Source: RPQJ01 sp035691185
Lineage (GTDB): Bacteria > Pseudomonadota > Gammaproteobacteria > Steroidobacterales > Steroidobacteraceae
Assembly: GCA_035691185.1 (NCBI GenBank)
Contig: DASSJN010000016.1
Location: 1-39,168, forward strand
DNA length: 39,168 nt
Direction: 5' to 3'
Made by a program: the position numbers and the translations under genes
The notes under the pieces: generated by a model
Database searches by the model: none
Seen by the model: only the letters and a program-made list of their open reading frames with translations
Told to the model about the DNA's origin: nothing
Shown here: in pieces, positions 7,732 through 15,056 of the stretch
How positions within the stretch are numbered: the stretch's first letter is position 1
Layout: each line of letters begins with the position of its first letter

Positions 7732-8496
7732 TCAGGTTTCCTCGTGCACGGGCGCGCGCGGCGAGGCGCGACGGATCAGCCAGCTCACGCCGAACAGGTC
7801 CACGATGCCGACCCAGAGCCGGTTGTGCAGCCCATACTTGGACGTGCCGCGTGTGCGTTCGCGGTGATTGACCGGCAGCGAGATCACCTCGAAACCTTCC
7901 CGCTGGAACAGCGCGGGCATGAAGCGGTGCATGTTCCGGAACCGCGGCATGTGCATGAACACGTCGCGGTCGAACACCTTGATACCGCATCCGGTGTCGG
8001 GCGTGCCGTCCTTGAGGATCCAGCTTCGCACGCCGTTCGCGACGCGCGACGAGACACGTCGCAGCCACGTATCGCGGCGCGTCGTGCGATTGCCGATGAC
8101 GAGCTTGAGCCTGGGCGACGCCGATTGCAGCAGCGCGGCCAGCAGCTTGGGAAAATCCGCCGGGTCGTTCTGGCCGTCGCCGTCGAGCGTGGCGATCCAG
8201 CGGCCGCGCGCATGGCGCACGCCCGTGGCCACGGCCGCGCTCTGTCCCGAGCGCTGCACGTGACGCAGCAGGCGGACCTCGGGCATGCCCTGCGCTCGCG
8301 CATCGAGCACCGCCGCAGCGGTACCGTCGGTGCTGCCGTCGTCGACGAAGATCTGCTCGAACGCGTACTTGCCGGCGAGTGCGGCGTGAATCTCGCGCGC
8401 GAGCGACAGCACGTTCTCTTCTTCGTTGCAGACGGGAATGACGACTGAAACGGAAACGTCGGGCGACGTCGCCGCCGCGTGCGGATTCAGTGTCAC
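7732..8496 (-). CDS. GT2 family polyprenyl-phosphate glycosyltransferase
   Basis: A 254-residue GT-A fold glycosyltransferase of the dolichol-phosphate-mannose-synthase/ArnC type, which loads a sugar from a nucleotide donor onto a polyprenyl phosphate. Motifs: VVIPVCNEEENV at the nucleotide-binding start, VDDGSTDGT, TLDGDGQNDPADF (metal-binding DxD region) and the family stretch GTPDTGCGIKVFDRDVF. It lacks the C-terminal membrane helices of ArnC, so it is probably peripheral. GTG at 8494-8496 is preferred because it begins just before the first beta strand; the same frame is open to 8775 but that part overlaps the divergent CDF gene. It sits directly before the ArnT-like gene, suggesting it makes that enzyme's donor. 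Confidence 0.88.
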   Translation of the reverse strand: MTLNPHAAATSPDVSVSVVIPVCNEEENVLSLAREIHAALAGKYAFEQIFVDDGSTDGTAAAVLDARAQGMPEVRLLRHVQRSGQSAAVATGVRHARGRWIATLDGDGQNDPADFPKLLAALLQSASPRLKLVIGNRTTRRDTWLRRVSSRVANGVRSWILKDGTPDTGCGIKVFDRDVFMHMPRFRNMHRFMPALFQREGFEVISLPVNHRERTRGTSKYGLHNRLWVGIVDLFGVSWLIRRASPRAPVHEET

Positions 8497-8614
8497 GGTG
8501 AGCCGGGCCTTTCGCTCGTGGTTTTTGCGGCCGCCTCGCACGGGGCCGTCCGGTAGTATAAGCGCTCCAGAGCCCCGGGGTCGCAGCCGGGCCGCCCCCG
8601 CGGAATCCTGCACA

Positions 8615-9505
8615 GTGAAGGATCGACTCGCCCGCTCCCACGAACGCCAAGGTTCGGCAAGCCGCCGTCTCGGGTGGGCCCTCGCGATCACGGCGACGTT
8701 CATGGTGGTCGAAGTCGTCGGTGGCCTCGTTTCGGGCTCGCTGGCGTTGCTCGCCGACGCCGGGCACATGCTCACCGATGCGGCCGCGCTGGCACTGGCG
8801 TGGATCGCGGCGCGGCTCGCGATGCGGCCGACCGACCCTCGTCGCTCGTATGGTTACCACCGGGCGCAGGTGCTCGCGGCGTTCGTCAACGCGCTGGCGC
8901 TGTTCGCGATCGTCGCCTGGATCTTCGTCGAAGCCCTGCAGCGGCTGATGACCCCGCCCGAAATCCAGGGCGGCACGATGCTCGGCGTCGCGATGGCCGG
9001 AACGATCGCGAACGTCGGCGTGTACCTGACGCTGCGGGCGGGCGCTCAGGACAACATCAACGTGTCCGCCGCACGCCTGCACGTGCTCGGCGACCTGCTC
9101 GGCTCGATCGGCGCGATCGTCGGCGCGATCGTGATCCTCACGACCGGGTGGACGCCGATCGATCCCCTCGTCTCGGTCCTCGTGGCGGTGCTGATCCTGC
9201 GCAGCGCCTGGTCGCTGCTCGGCAAGTCCACGCGGATCCTGATGGAAGACGCGCCGGAGTCGGTCGACCCGGACCGCCTGCGTCGCACCCTGCTCGCGAC
9301 GGTGTCGGGCGTGCGCGACGTCCACGACGTACACTGCTGGTCGTTGACGACGGGACAGACGATGCTCACGCTGCACGTCGCGCTGGCGCGCGATGCGGAC
9401 GCGGCCGACGTGCTGCGCGCAGCGAAGCGCGTGATCGCCGAGGAGTTCGACATCACTCACTCCGCACTGCAGATCGAGCACGAAGAGTGCCCGGACGAGG
9501 CCTGA
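8615..9505 (+). CDS. CDF cation efflux protein, ZitB-like
   Basis: Inner-membrane Zn2+/H+ antiporter of the cation diffusion facilitator family, 296 residues with six predicted membrane helices. The two halves of the transport metal site are visible as LADAGHMLTDAAAL in helix 2 and HVLGDLLGS in helix 5 (H-x3-D). A cytosolic ferredoxin-like domain follows (SGVRDVHDVHCWSLTTG), with His and Asp typical of the regulatory metal sites. The GTG at 8615 is chosen because it leaves a normal short N-terminal tail; a longer frame from 8426 would cover the divergent GT2 gene. GGAA lies about 10 bp upstream. The metal is probably zinc by family, but cadmium or cobalt is not excluded. Confidence 0.93.
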   Translation: MKDRLARSHERQGSASRRLGWALAITATFMVVEVVGGLVSGSLALLADAGHMLTDAAALALAWIAARLAMRPTDPRRSYGYHRAQVLAAFVNALALFAIVAWIFVEALQRLMTPPEIQGGTMLGVAMAGTIANVGVYLTLRAGAQDNINVSAARLHVLGDLLGSIGAIVGAIVILTTGWTPIDPLVSVLVAVLILRSAWSLLGKSTRILMEDAPESVDPDRLRRTLLATVSGVRDVHDVHCWSLTTGQTMLTLHVALARDADAADVLRAAKRVIAEEFDITHSALQIEHEECPDEA

Positions 9506-9530
9506 CCCTTCGGCGGCACCGCCAGCAACG

Positions 9531-10319
9531 ATGAACGAACCAGACGACTCCAGTCCCGGCGATACGACGCCGACCTCGCCCGCGCACGAACCGCTGCGCA
9601 ACACCCTCTATCGCAGGGTCACCAAGGGGCGTCGAAAGCTGACGTCGGCGCGCGTGCTGCTGTACCGCGTCGCCGTCGCCATCGCCTGGGCGACGATCCG
9701 CGCGCTGTGGGCCACCTGCCGCGTGACACACGTCGCCGGCCTCGAGGGCGCGCGCCGAGCCGTGCGCGACTCCCGGTCGCTGATCCCCGTCTACTGGCAC
9801 CAGCACATGTTGTTCGGTGCACGCGCCGTGCTCGATCTGCGCAGCGAGGGCCTCAGGGCCGGCTTCCTGATCAGCCCCTCCGTCGACGGCACGGCGCCCG
9901 CGATGCTGGTCGAGAAGGTGGGCGGCGTAGTCATCCGCGGATCCTCCACGCACACCGGTGCCCGCGCGCTGCGCGATTTCTACGAGACCGTCGTCAAACA
10001 GCACGTCTCTCCCGCAATCACGCCCGACGGGCCCAAGGGCCCCCTGCACGAGTTCAAGCCCGGCGCGATCCTGCTGTCGCAGATCACCGGCAAGCCGATC
10101 CTGCCGGTGGCCGTCGCCGCGTCGCACGCCTGCACGTTCCGGACCTGGGACGCGTTCGAGTTGCCGCTGCCGTTCAGTCGCATCGCGATCGTCTACGGCG
10201 AGCCGGTCAAGGTGGGCCGAACGCCCGACACCGCCGCGCTGGAGCAGTGGCAGGCAAAAATGGCGGAGTCGCTGTCAGCCCTGCGTCGGCAGGCCGAGCG
10301 CGCGTTGCACGGCGCTTGA
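9531..10319 (+). CDS. DUF374 family lysophospholipid acyltransferase-like protein
   Basis: A 262-residue membrane-associated protein of the DUF374 family, related to glycerophospholipid acyltransferases. Visible motifs: YWHQHMLFGARAV (the acyltransferase His position), SPSVDGTAPAMLVEKVGG, RGSSTHTGARALRDF and TPDGPKGPLHEFKPGAILLSQ. One hydrophobic segment (~42-60) can anchor it to the membrane. The N-terminal 20 residues are Ser/Thr/Pro rich and probably disordered. Family members are thought to acylate lipid precursors, but the substrate here is unknown. It follows the CDF gene by 25 bp and overlaps the convergent PPTase gene by 45 bp. With the PPTase, FAAL-ACP and LpxL-like genes next door, an acyl-ACP donor is a reasonable guess. 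Confidence 0.87.
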   Translation: MNEPDDSSPGDTTPTSPAHEPLRNTLYRRVTKGRRKLTSARVLLYRVAVAIAWATIRALWATCRVTHVAGLEGARRAVRDSRSLIPVYWHQHMLFGARAVLDLRSEGLRAGFLISPSVDGTAPAMLVEKVGGVVIRGSSTHTGARALRDFYETVVKQHVSPAITPDGPKGPLHEFKPGAILLSQITGKPILPVAVAASHACTFRTWDAFELPLPFSRIAIVYGEPVKVGRTPDTAALEQWQAKMAESLSALRRQAERALHGA

Positions 10320-10922
10320 GACCTCCACACCGTCGAGCGCGACGGAGTCCACCAGCACCTCGAGCGGCTCCACGCTCGCGACGTGCCCGATCGTGCGCGA
10401 GGCCAGTTGAAACTCCCGTAGCGCGTAGCGCCGACCATGCAGGATCGCCGCGAGCGGTGGCGCCTCGAGCAAGACGTCGCGCACCTGTCGCAACCCCAGC
10501 CCCGCGGCCTTCAGCGTCGCCTCGGTCGCCGTCCAGCGCGACAGCTCGCGCAGCGTCGTCGGCCCGGCGCCGGACGGGAGCGTCTCGATGTCGAGACCGA
10601 CGTCGCCCACGGCACAGACGACGCATGCGACGCGATCCGTCGTGTGCGACACGCTGAAGGGCGGGCCCTGCTCCAGCCGGGGTCGCGCGCCGGCCTCGAA
10701 CCTGAAGTCGACGACGCGGGGCACCGGGTCCGTGACGCGGGTAGCGCCGGTCAGCGCGAGCGCCAGCCCGGCGAGACTGGCGATCCGGGCGGTAGCGTCC
10801 GCACGCTCGATCTGCATCCGTCGCGCGTATGGCAATGCCTGCAGCAGCCCGTCCGCCCACGGCTCAGCGACCCCGGGCGCAAGCGATGCATGTAGTAAAA
10901 TGGCGTTTTGCACTCCATGCAT
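10275..10922 (-). CDS. Sfp-type 4'-phosphopantetheinyl transferase
   Basis: A 215-residue enzyme that transfers phosphopantetheine from CoA to a serine of a carrier protein. Key motifs: PPFSVSHTTDRVACVV, the metal-binding VGLDIET, and WTATEATLKAAGLG, which matches the family WxxKEAxxK except that the first Lys is Thr; the catalytic Glu and last Lys are kept. It is divergent from the acyl-AMP ligase whose C-terminal carrier domain needs this modification, so that protein is the likely partner. The start is the ATG at 10920-10922; the next in-frame candidates would cut into the N-terminal half. Its 3' end overlaps the DUF374 gene tail to tail. It could also serve other carrier proteins. Confidence 0.88.
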   Translation of the reverse strand: MHGVQNAILLHASLAPGVAEPWADGLLQALPYARRMQIERADATARIASLAGLALALTGATRVTDPVPRVVDFRFEAGARPRLEQGPPFSVSHTTDRVACVVCAVGDVGLDIETLPSGAGPTTLRELSRWTATEATLKAAGLGLRQVRDVLLEAPPLAAILHGRRYALREFQLASRTIGHVASVEPLEVLVDSVALDGVEVSSAVQRALGLPTQG

Positions 10923-10975
10923 TGTGGCCGCCCCGTCGCGGGTTGCGCCACACCACCGGCCGGGACGAGACGCCG

Positions 10976-12943
10976 ATGATCAGATACCAGACGTTGCCCG
11001 GGATGCTCGACGACCGCGTGCGCGGCGACGGCGCCATCGTCTACCTCGAGGGCGACGGTGCGGAGAAGAGCCTCGCGCTGTCCGCCCTGCGTCGGCGGGC
11101 GCTCGGCATCCTGTTCCACCTGCAACGCATCGGCGTGCGCCCGGGCGACTTCCTGGTCCTGCACGTCGCCAGCAACGAGCAGTTCATCGACGCGTACTGG
11201 GCCTGTCTGTACGGCGGCATCGTGCCCGTGCCCGTCGCCGTCGGCATCAGCGACGAGCACAAGCACAAGTTGCTGCGCATCGCGAGACAACTCGGGCAAC
11301 CGTGGCTGTACACGGACGGGAAGCTGCGCGATCGCCTTGCGACGTTCGCCGCGACGCTCGGCGGTCCCGAGGCCTGGACCGCGCTCGCGAAACGCACGTT
11401 CCTGGTCGATTCGCTCGACGACGTTTCCAGGCCGGGGACGCCGGCGACGGTGACGCCGGAGCAGACGGCGTTCATCCAGTTCTCGTCAGGATCGACCAGC
11501 GAGCCCAAGGGCGTCGTGCTGACCCACCGTAACATCCTCGCCAATGCCGAGGGCGCCACGCAGGCCGCCGGCTTCAGCGAACGGGACGTGTCGCTGAGCT
11601 GGATGCCGCTCACGCACGACATGGGACTGATCGGTTTCCACCTGATGATGATGTACGCCGGCGTGCGGCAGCACCTGATGCCCACGGAATTGTTCGTGCG
11701 CCGCGCGCTGCTCTGGCTCAAGTGGTGCTCGGACAAGCGCGTGACGATCACGTGCTCGCCGAACTTCGGCTATCGGCATTGCCTGCGTGCGCTCGGCGAC
11801 AAGACGCTCGAGCACCACGACCTTGCGTCGGTGCGGCTGATCTTCAACGGCGCGGAACCCATCTCGGTCGATCTCGCGGAGGAATTCCTCGAGCGTCTCG
11901 CGCCCTGCGGCCTTGCGCGCAGCGCGATGTTCCCCGTGTACGGGTTGGCCGAGGCTTCGCTCGCCGTGAGCTTCCCCGTGCCCGGTTCGATGTACCGGTA
12001 CATCACGGTCGATCGCCGCTCGTTGGGCGTCGGCTCGCCGGCCTGCATCGTGGACCCGTCCAACCCGACCGCGCTCAAGCTCATGTGCGAGGGCAAGCCG
12101 ATCCCGTACACGAGCGTGAAGCTCGTCGACGATTCGGGCGCCGAAGTCCCCTCGGGCACGGTCGGCCACCTGCTCATGTGCGGCGACAACGTTACGCGCG
12201 GCTATTTCAACAACGCCGAAGCCAACGCGGCCGCGTTGACCGGCGACGGATGGCTGCGCACGGGCGACCTCGCGCTCGAGCACGGCGGCGAGCTCTACGT
12301 GACCGGCCGCTCGAAGGAAATCATCTTCGTCAACGGCCAGAACTACTACCCGCACGACCTCGAGGCCCTGCTGCAGGCGGAGCCGGGACTGGAGCTCGGC
12401 AAGGTGGTCGCCGCCGGCGCGCGAGGGGCCGACTCGGCGACGGACGAGCTCGTGCTGTTCGTGCTGCACCGGGGCGACATGGCCGATTTCCTGCCGCTCG
12501 CAACGCGGGCCATGCACCTCGTCAACGAGCACGCCGGGGTCGAGGTCGCGCGCGTGGTGCCGGTCAAGCGGGTTCCGAAGACGACGAGCGGCAAGCTGCA
12601 GCGCAATTCGCTCGCGATGTCCTATGAAGAGGGCGAATTCGCCGCGGAGATCGCCGAGTTCGACCGCGCGTGGGCCGCGGCGCACGCCCACGGGCGGGTC
12701 GCCAGGGGGCGCGTCGAGCGGCAGCTCAAGGCCATCGTCGACGACGCGATGCCGGGCAAGCACGTCGACATCGACGACAACCTGTTCGACGTCGGCGCGA
12801 GTTCGCTGACCCTGATCCAGGTGCACGAGAAGATCGACGAGCTCTACCCGGGCGCCGTGGATCTTCCGGAACTGTTCGACTACCCGACGATCTCGCAGCT
12901 CGCGCGGCACCTGGAAACGAAGCTTCGTGAAGGCAGTGTCTAG
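10976..12943 (+). CDS. Fatty acyl-AMP ligase fused to acyl carrier domain
   Basis: A 655-residue two-domain protein. Residues ~1-560 are an ANL-superfamily adenylating domain most like fatty acyl-AMP ligases: FIQFSSGSTSEPKGVVLTHRN (AMP/phosphate loop), VYGLAEASLAVSF, GWLRTGDLALEHGGELYVTGR and the C-terminal PKTTSGKLQR. Residues ~570-650 are an acyl carrier domain with DNLFDVGASSLTLIQ; Ser610 is the expected phosphopantetheine site. It would activate a fatty or other carboxylic acid as acyl-AMP and load it on its own carrier arm. The frame is open upstream to 10829, but ATG 10976 fits the family N-terminus. No PKS or NRPS is in the window; the nearby acyltransferases are the only visible candidates to receive the chain. 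The last codons and the stop lie inside a heptamer array. Confidence 0.9.
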   Translation: MIRYQTLPGMLDDRVRGDGAIVYLEGDGAEKSLALSALRRRALGILFHLQRIGVRPGDFLVLHVASNEQFIDAYWACLYGGIVPVPVAVGISDEHKHKLLRIARQLGQPWLYTDGKLRDRLATFAATLGGPEAWTALAKRTFLVDSLDDVSRPGTPATVTPEQTAFIQFSSGSTSEPKGVVLTHRNILANAEGATQAAGFSERDVSLSWMPLTHDMGLIGFHLMMMYAGVRQHLMPTELFVRRALLWLKWCSDKRVTITCSPNFGYRHCLRALGDKTLEHHDLASVRLIFNGAEPISVDLAEEFLERLAPCGLARSAMFPVYGLAEASLAVSFPVPGSMYRYITVDRRSLGVGSPACIVDPSNPTALKLMCEGKPIPYTSVKLVDDSGAEVPSGTVGHLLMCGDNVTRGYFNNAEANAAALTGDGWLRTGDLALEHGGELYVTGRSKEIIFVNGQNYYPHDLEALLQAEPGLELGKVVAAGARGADSATDELVLFVLHRGDMADFLPLATRAMHLVNEHAGVEVARVVPVKRVPKTTSGKLQRNSLAMSYEEGEFAAEIAEFDRAWAAAHAHGRVARGRVERQLKAIVDDAMPGKHVDIDDNLFDVGASSLTLIQVHEKIDELYPGAVDLPELFDYPTISQLARHLETKLREGSV

Positions 12944-13018
12944 TGTTCAGTGTCTAGTGTCTGGTAGGAAGCGCGCCGCGCCTTTCGACTATCCGCTGAA
13001 CACTATCCGCTAGACACT
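12935..13018. repeat. Heptamer array, two facing arms
   Basis: Plus-strand units at 12935-12969 are mostly AGTGTCT and AGTGTTC. Minus-strand units at 12984-13018 alternate AGCGGAT with AGTGTCT or AGTGTTC. The period is exactly 7 bp in both arms. The stop codons of both convergent flanking genes (12941-12943 and 13003-13005) are inside the arms. Confidence 0.8.
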
Positions 13019-13893
13019 TCCTCCGGCGCCTGCAGCTTCCAGCGCTTGTGCGACCACCACCAGCCTGCCGGGTCGGCCTCGATGTCGCGCTCGAGCACGC
13101 GCGCATACCGCTCGGTGGCTTCCCCGTCGGGGAGCCGGGCGCCGACCGACGTCAACGGTTCGAGTTCGATCTCGTAGCGTCCTCGAGCCAGTCGACGCAT
13201 CGAGACGAATACGATGCGGCCACGGAGCGCGCGGGCCAGGCGCTCGGGTCCCTTGAAGAACGCCGTCGGCTGGCGCAGGAACGTCGTCCAGTGCCGCTCC
13301 GGGCTCGTGCGCGGCACCTGGTCCGCGATCATGCCCAGCGCTCGCGCGCCGCGGATCGTGCCGAGTTCACGCGTGACCGACTTGGCCGGCAGCAACCTTG
13401 CGCCGAAGCGCGTGCGCCGGGAGCGGAAATAGTCTTCTGCTCGTGCATTCCGCAAGGGCTTGTAGAGCGCGACCATGCCGGCGCCCAGTTCGAGCGAGAG
13501 CCGCAGCAGCAGCCACTCGAAGTTGCACTGGTGCCCGCCGATGAACACGTCGAACCGGCGTTCGCCCGCCTGTGCCGGCGCGAGCACTCCCGCCGGGTCC
13601 AGCAGCCGCACGCGTTCGCGCAGCTCGTCCTCGGACAACTGCCGCGCATAGTCGATCTCGGCGAACACCTGCGACTGTCGAGCGACGAAATCCCGGGCCA
13701 CGCGGCGCCGTGCGGCTGCGTCCAGTGCAGGAAATGAGCGCTCCAGGTTGCCGCGGATCACGCCGCGGCGCAGACCCAGGACCCGGTAGGCCAGCGCGAA
13801 TGCGAGGCGTGCGAGTGCGTAACGCCAGCGCAGCGCGCCGGGTTCGGGCAGGGTTCGAGGGAGCGCGCCCGTATCGCTGGAGCGTTCAGGCAT
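13003..13893 (-). CDS. LpxL/HtrB-like lysophospholipid acyltransferase
   Basis: A 296-residue protein of the LpxL/HtrB/MsbB family, which attaches secondary acyl chains to lipid A using acyl-ACP. The catalytic H-x4-E motif is present as GGHQCNFEW. Family features downstream are ALGMIADQVPR, TAFFKGPERLARAL and the C-terminal DPAGWWWSHKRWK. A hydrophobic stretch (~25-45) probably anchors it in the inner membrane. The last residues (VSSG) come from the heptamer array it runs into. The gene is convergent with the FAAL-ACP ligase, so a shared pathway is suggested by adjacency only; a standard lipid A acyltransferase role remains the simplest reading. TAGAAT near 13970 on the minus strand could be its -10 box. 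Confidence 0.85.
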   Translation of the reverse strand: MPERSSDTGALPRTLPEPGALRWRYALARLAFALAYRVLGLRRGVIRGNLERSFPALDAAARRRVARDFVARQSQVFAEIDYARQLSEDELRERVRLLDPAGVLAPAQAGERRFDVFIGGHQCNFEWLLLRLSLELGAGMVALYKPLRNARAEDYFRSRRTRFGARLLPAKSVTRELGTIRGARALGMIADQVPRTSPERHWTTFLRQPTAFFKGPERLARALRGRIVFVSMRRLARGRYEIELEPLTSVGARLPDGEATERYARVLERDIEADPAGWWWSHKRWKLQAPEEVSSG

Positions 13894-14063
13894 GCGATGG
13901 ATGCTCGACGACGCGTGGGATGGTGGCGGAGGACGGCGTCACCCTCCGCGTTGAAAAACGTGGCAATTCTACTGCGTGCCGTTACAGACGCGGGCACAGG
14001 CCGAACCGGGCGCAGGGGGCCGGCGGACCCGCAGGCCCACCACCAAGGGCTTGACCTCGTCTT

Positions 14064-14180
14064 TCACATCGTCGCGTGCGGCACGCGCGAAACGTGGGCC
14101 ATGACTAGAAACAGGGCGATCGTGACCAGCGCCAGGGCAACAAGCACCCACTGTTCGAAGTCCAGAATCGGTCTGTTCAC
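14064..14180 (-). CDS. Predicted 38-residue single-helix membrane peptide
   Basis: A short reading frame that starts with GTG at 14178-14180, preceded by AGGA at a spacing of 6 bases, and stops at 14064-14066. The product begins VNRPILDFEQW, has one strong hydrophobic helix (VLVALALVTIALFLVMA) and ends HVSRVPHATM. The order acidic-aromatic residues, helix, basic tail is typical of small single-span proteins. I do not recognise a family. It stands alone in a sparse region between the LpxL-like gene and the small unknown gene at 14563. The frame is short enough to occur by chance, but the ribosome-binding site and the clean helix argue for it. Confidence 0.45.
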   Translation of the reverse strand: MNRPILDFEQWVLVALALVTIALFLVMAHVSRVPHATM

Positions 14181-14189
14181 GCAGGTTCC

Positions 14190-14562
14190 TGTGATCACGG
14201 ACTCAGGGCCGAGCCCGGGGCGGCAATGTACGGTGCCGAAATTGATGCGGCGCAGCAGGAGAATTACCTAGCCGCGCTGCCGCATCGGGCGCAGGTGACA
14301 CCACTGACCGAGCGATACGGTGACGGTCGAAGCTGCGTGGCGCCCCGAGGCCTCGGGGAAAATACGTATTACCCCGCCTCAAGAAACGTTCTTATTTAGA
14401 GAGGAAACGAACTTTTTGGCGAGTCGATTGCATGGAACTGAAAGGCTCATGCCATTTGTTCCGTTTGAGACGCACGTCTGCGTTTCGACTCGAGCAGTTC
14501 GCGTATTCGTTCCTGATCTGTAGAAAAGCCACCCCAGAAGTCACACGGAGCCGGATGAAACG
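14190..14562. other. Non-coding stretch with AT-richer patch
   Basis: Roughly 14340-14540 is clearly less GC-rich than the rest of the window. It holds the palindrome ATACGTAT, a possible stem ACGCA/TGCGT around 14470, and TATTTAG, which could be a -10 element. I see no convincing gene. It may contain the promoter of the gene at 14563 or a small RNA. Confidence 0.35.
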
Positions 14563-14922
14563 GTGCACACGCAGCGACTCAAAGCCATACAGATTCCGTC
14601 CGGCACGCTGAGCCTGTTGGAGTCTTTTGCGACGTCGATCATGCGGCCCGCCACTGGGGCGCGCGTGATCCGGACCCTGAAAGAGCTGCCGCCGCGACAT
14701 CGCGAGCGTGTCGGCCGGGGCACCGAGCAGCACTACCTCTGGTATGCCTGGGAGGACGCCGGGCGCGTCCGGCTGGTCACCGGCGCGATGTCACTCGAAC
14801 GATCGCGGGAGCGAGGCAGACCGGTGCTCGAAGCCAGGATCTACGACGACCAGGGGCTGCTGGAGGAGTCCGGCGCGTGGCTGCGAACGCCGGAGGGCCG
14901 GTGGGAACGGTGCGATTGGTAG
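14563..14922 (+). CDS. Small hypothetical protein
   Basis: A 119-residue protein I do not recognise. It starts with GTG (VHTQRLKAIQIPSG); GGAG lies a little far upstream, and an internal ATG at the codon for MRPATG is an alternative start. The C-terminal half (QHYLWYAWEDAGRVRLVTGAMSL, then ARIYDDQGLLEESGAW) reads like a small beta-rich domain with alternating charged and hydrophobic residues, and it carries several Trp and Tyr, which is unusual for a chance frame in GC-rich DNA. No signal peptide or membrane helix is visible. It ends 3 bp before the 3' end of the convergent tRNA-Thr gene. Confidence 0.55.
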   Translation: MHTQRLKAIQIPSGTLSLLESFATSIMRPATGARVIRTLKELPPRHRERVGRGTEQHYLWYAWEDAGRVRLVTGAMSLERSRERGRPVLEARIYDDQGLLEESGAWLRTPEGRWERCDW

Positions 14923-14925
14923 TCA

Positions 14926-15001
14926 TGGTGCCGGAGGAGGGACTCGAACCCCCGACCCGCGCATTACGAATGCGCTGCTCTACCAGCTGAGCTACTCCGG
15001 C
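14926..15001 (-). tRNA. tRNA-Thr (anticodon CGT)
   Basis: On the minus strand a 76-nt cloverleaf starts GCCGGAGTAGCTCAG and ends with an encoded CCA. The acceptor stem GCCGGAG pairs with CTCCGGC. The anticodon stem GCGCA/TGCGC encloses the loop TTCGTAA, giving anticodon CGT, which reads ACG. The T loop GGTTCGAGTCC is standard. Confidence 0.97.
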
Positions 15002-15015
15002 TCGGAGGGCCGCGC

Positions 15016-15021
15016 ATTATA
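15016..15021 (-). promoter_or_regulatory. -10 box of tRNA-Thr promoter
   Basis: A perfect TATAAT on the minus strand lies 14 bp before the tRNA 5' end, inside the 55-bp gap after the Fur-family gene. The -35 region is not a clear match. Confidence 0.55.
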
Positions 15022-15056
15022 AGGATTCGACCCGGCCGGTGGAAGCCGCGATCCGG

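Noticed and set aside
6094..8448. 784-codon open frame on the plus strand opposite the two glycosyltransferases
   Set aside because: Low-complexity Arg/Gln/His/Glu-rich product; spans two real genes on the other strand.
8497..8775. N-terminal extension of the GT2 glycosyltransferase
   Set aside because: It would overlap the start of the divergent CDF gene, and the extra residues do not resemble any glycosyltransferase.
12935..13018. Heptamer arrays considered as a CRISPR array or as tandem microsatellites
   Set aside because: There are no repeat-spacer units of CRISPR size and no cas genes; units differ within an array and occur as facing arms, unlike a simple microsatellite.
14320..14523. 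67-codon open frame in the AT-richer patch
   Set aside because: No ribosome-binding site, no helix or domain pattern, and it crosses the palindromic stretch.
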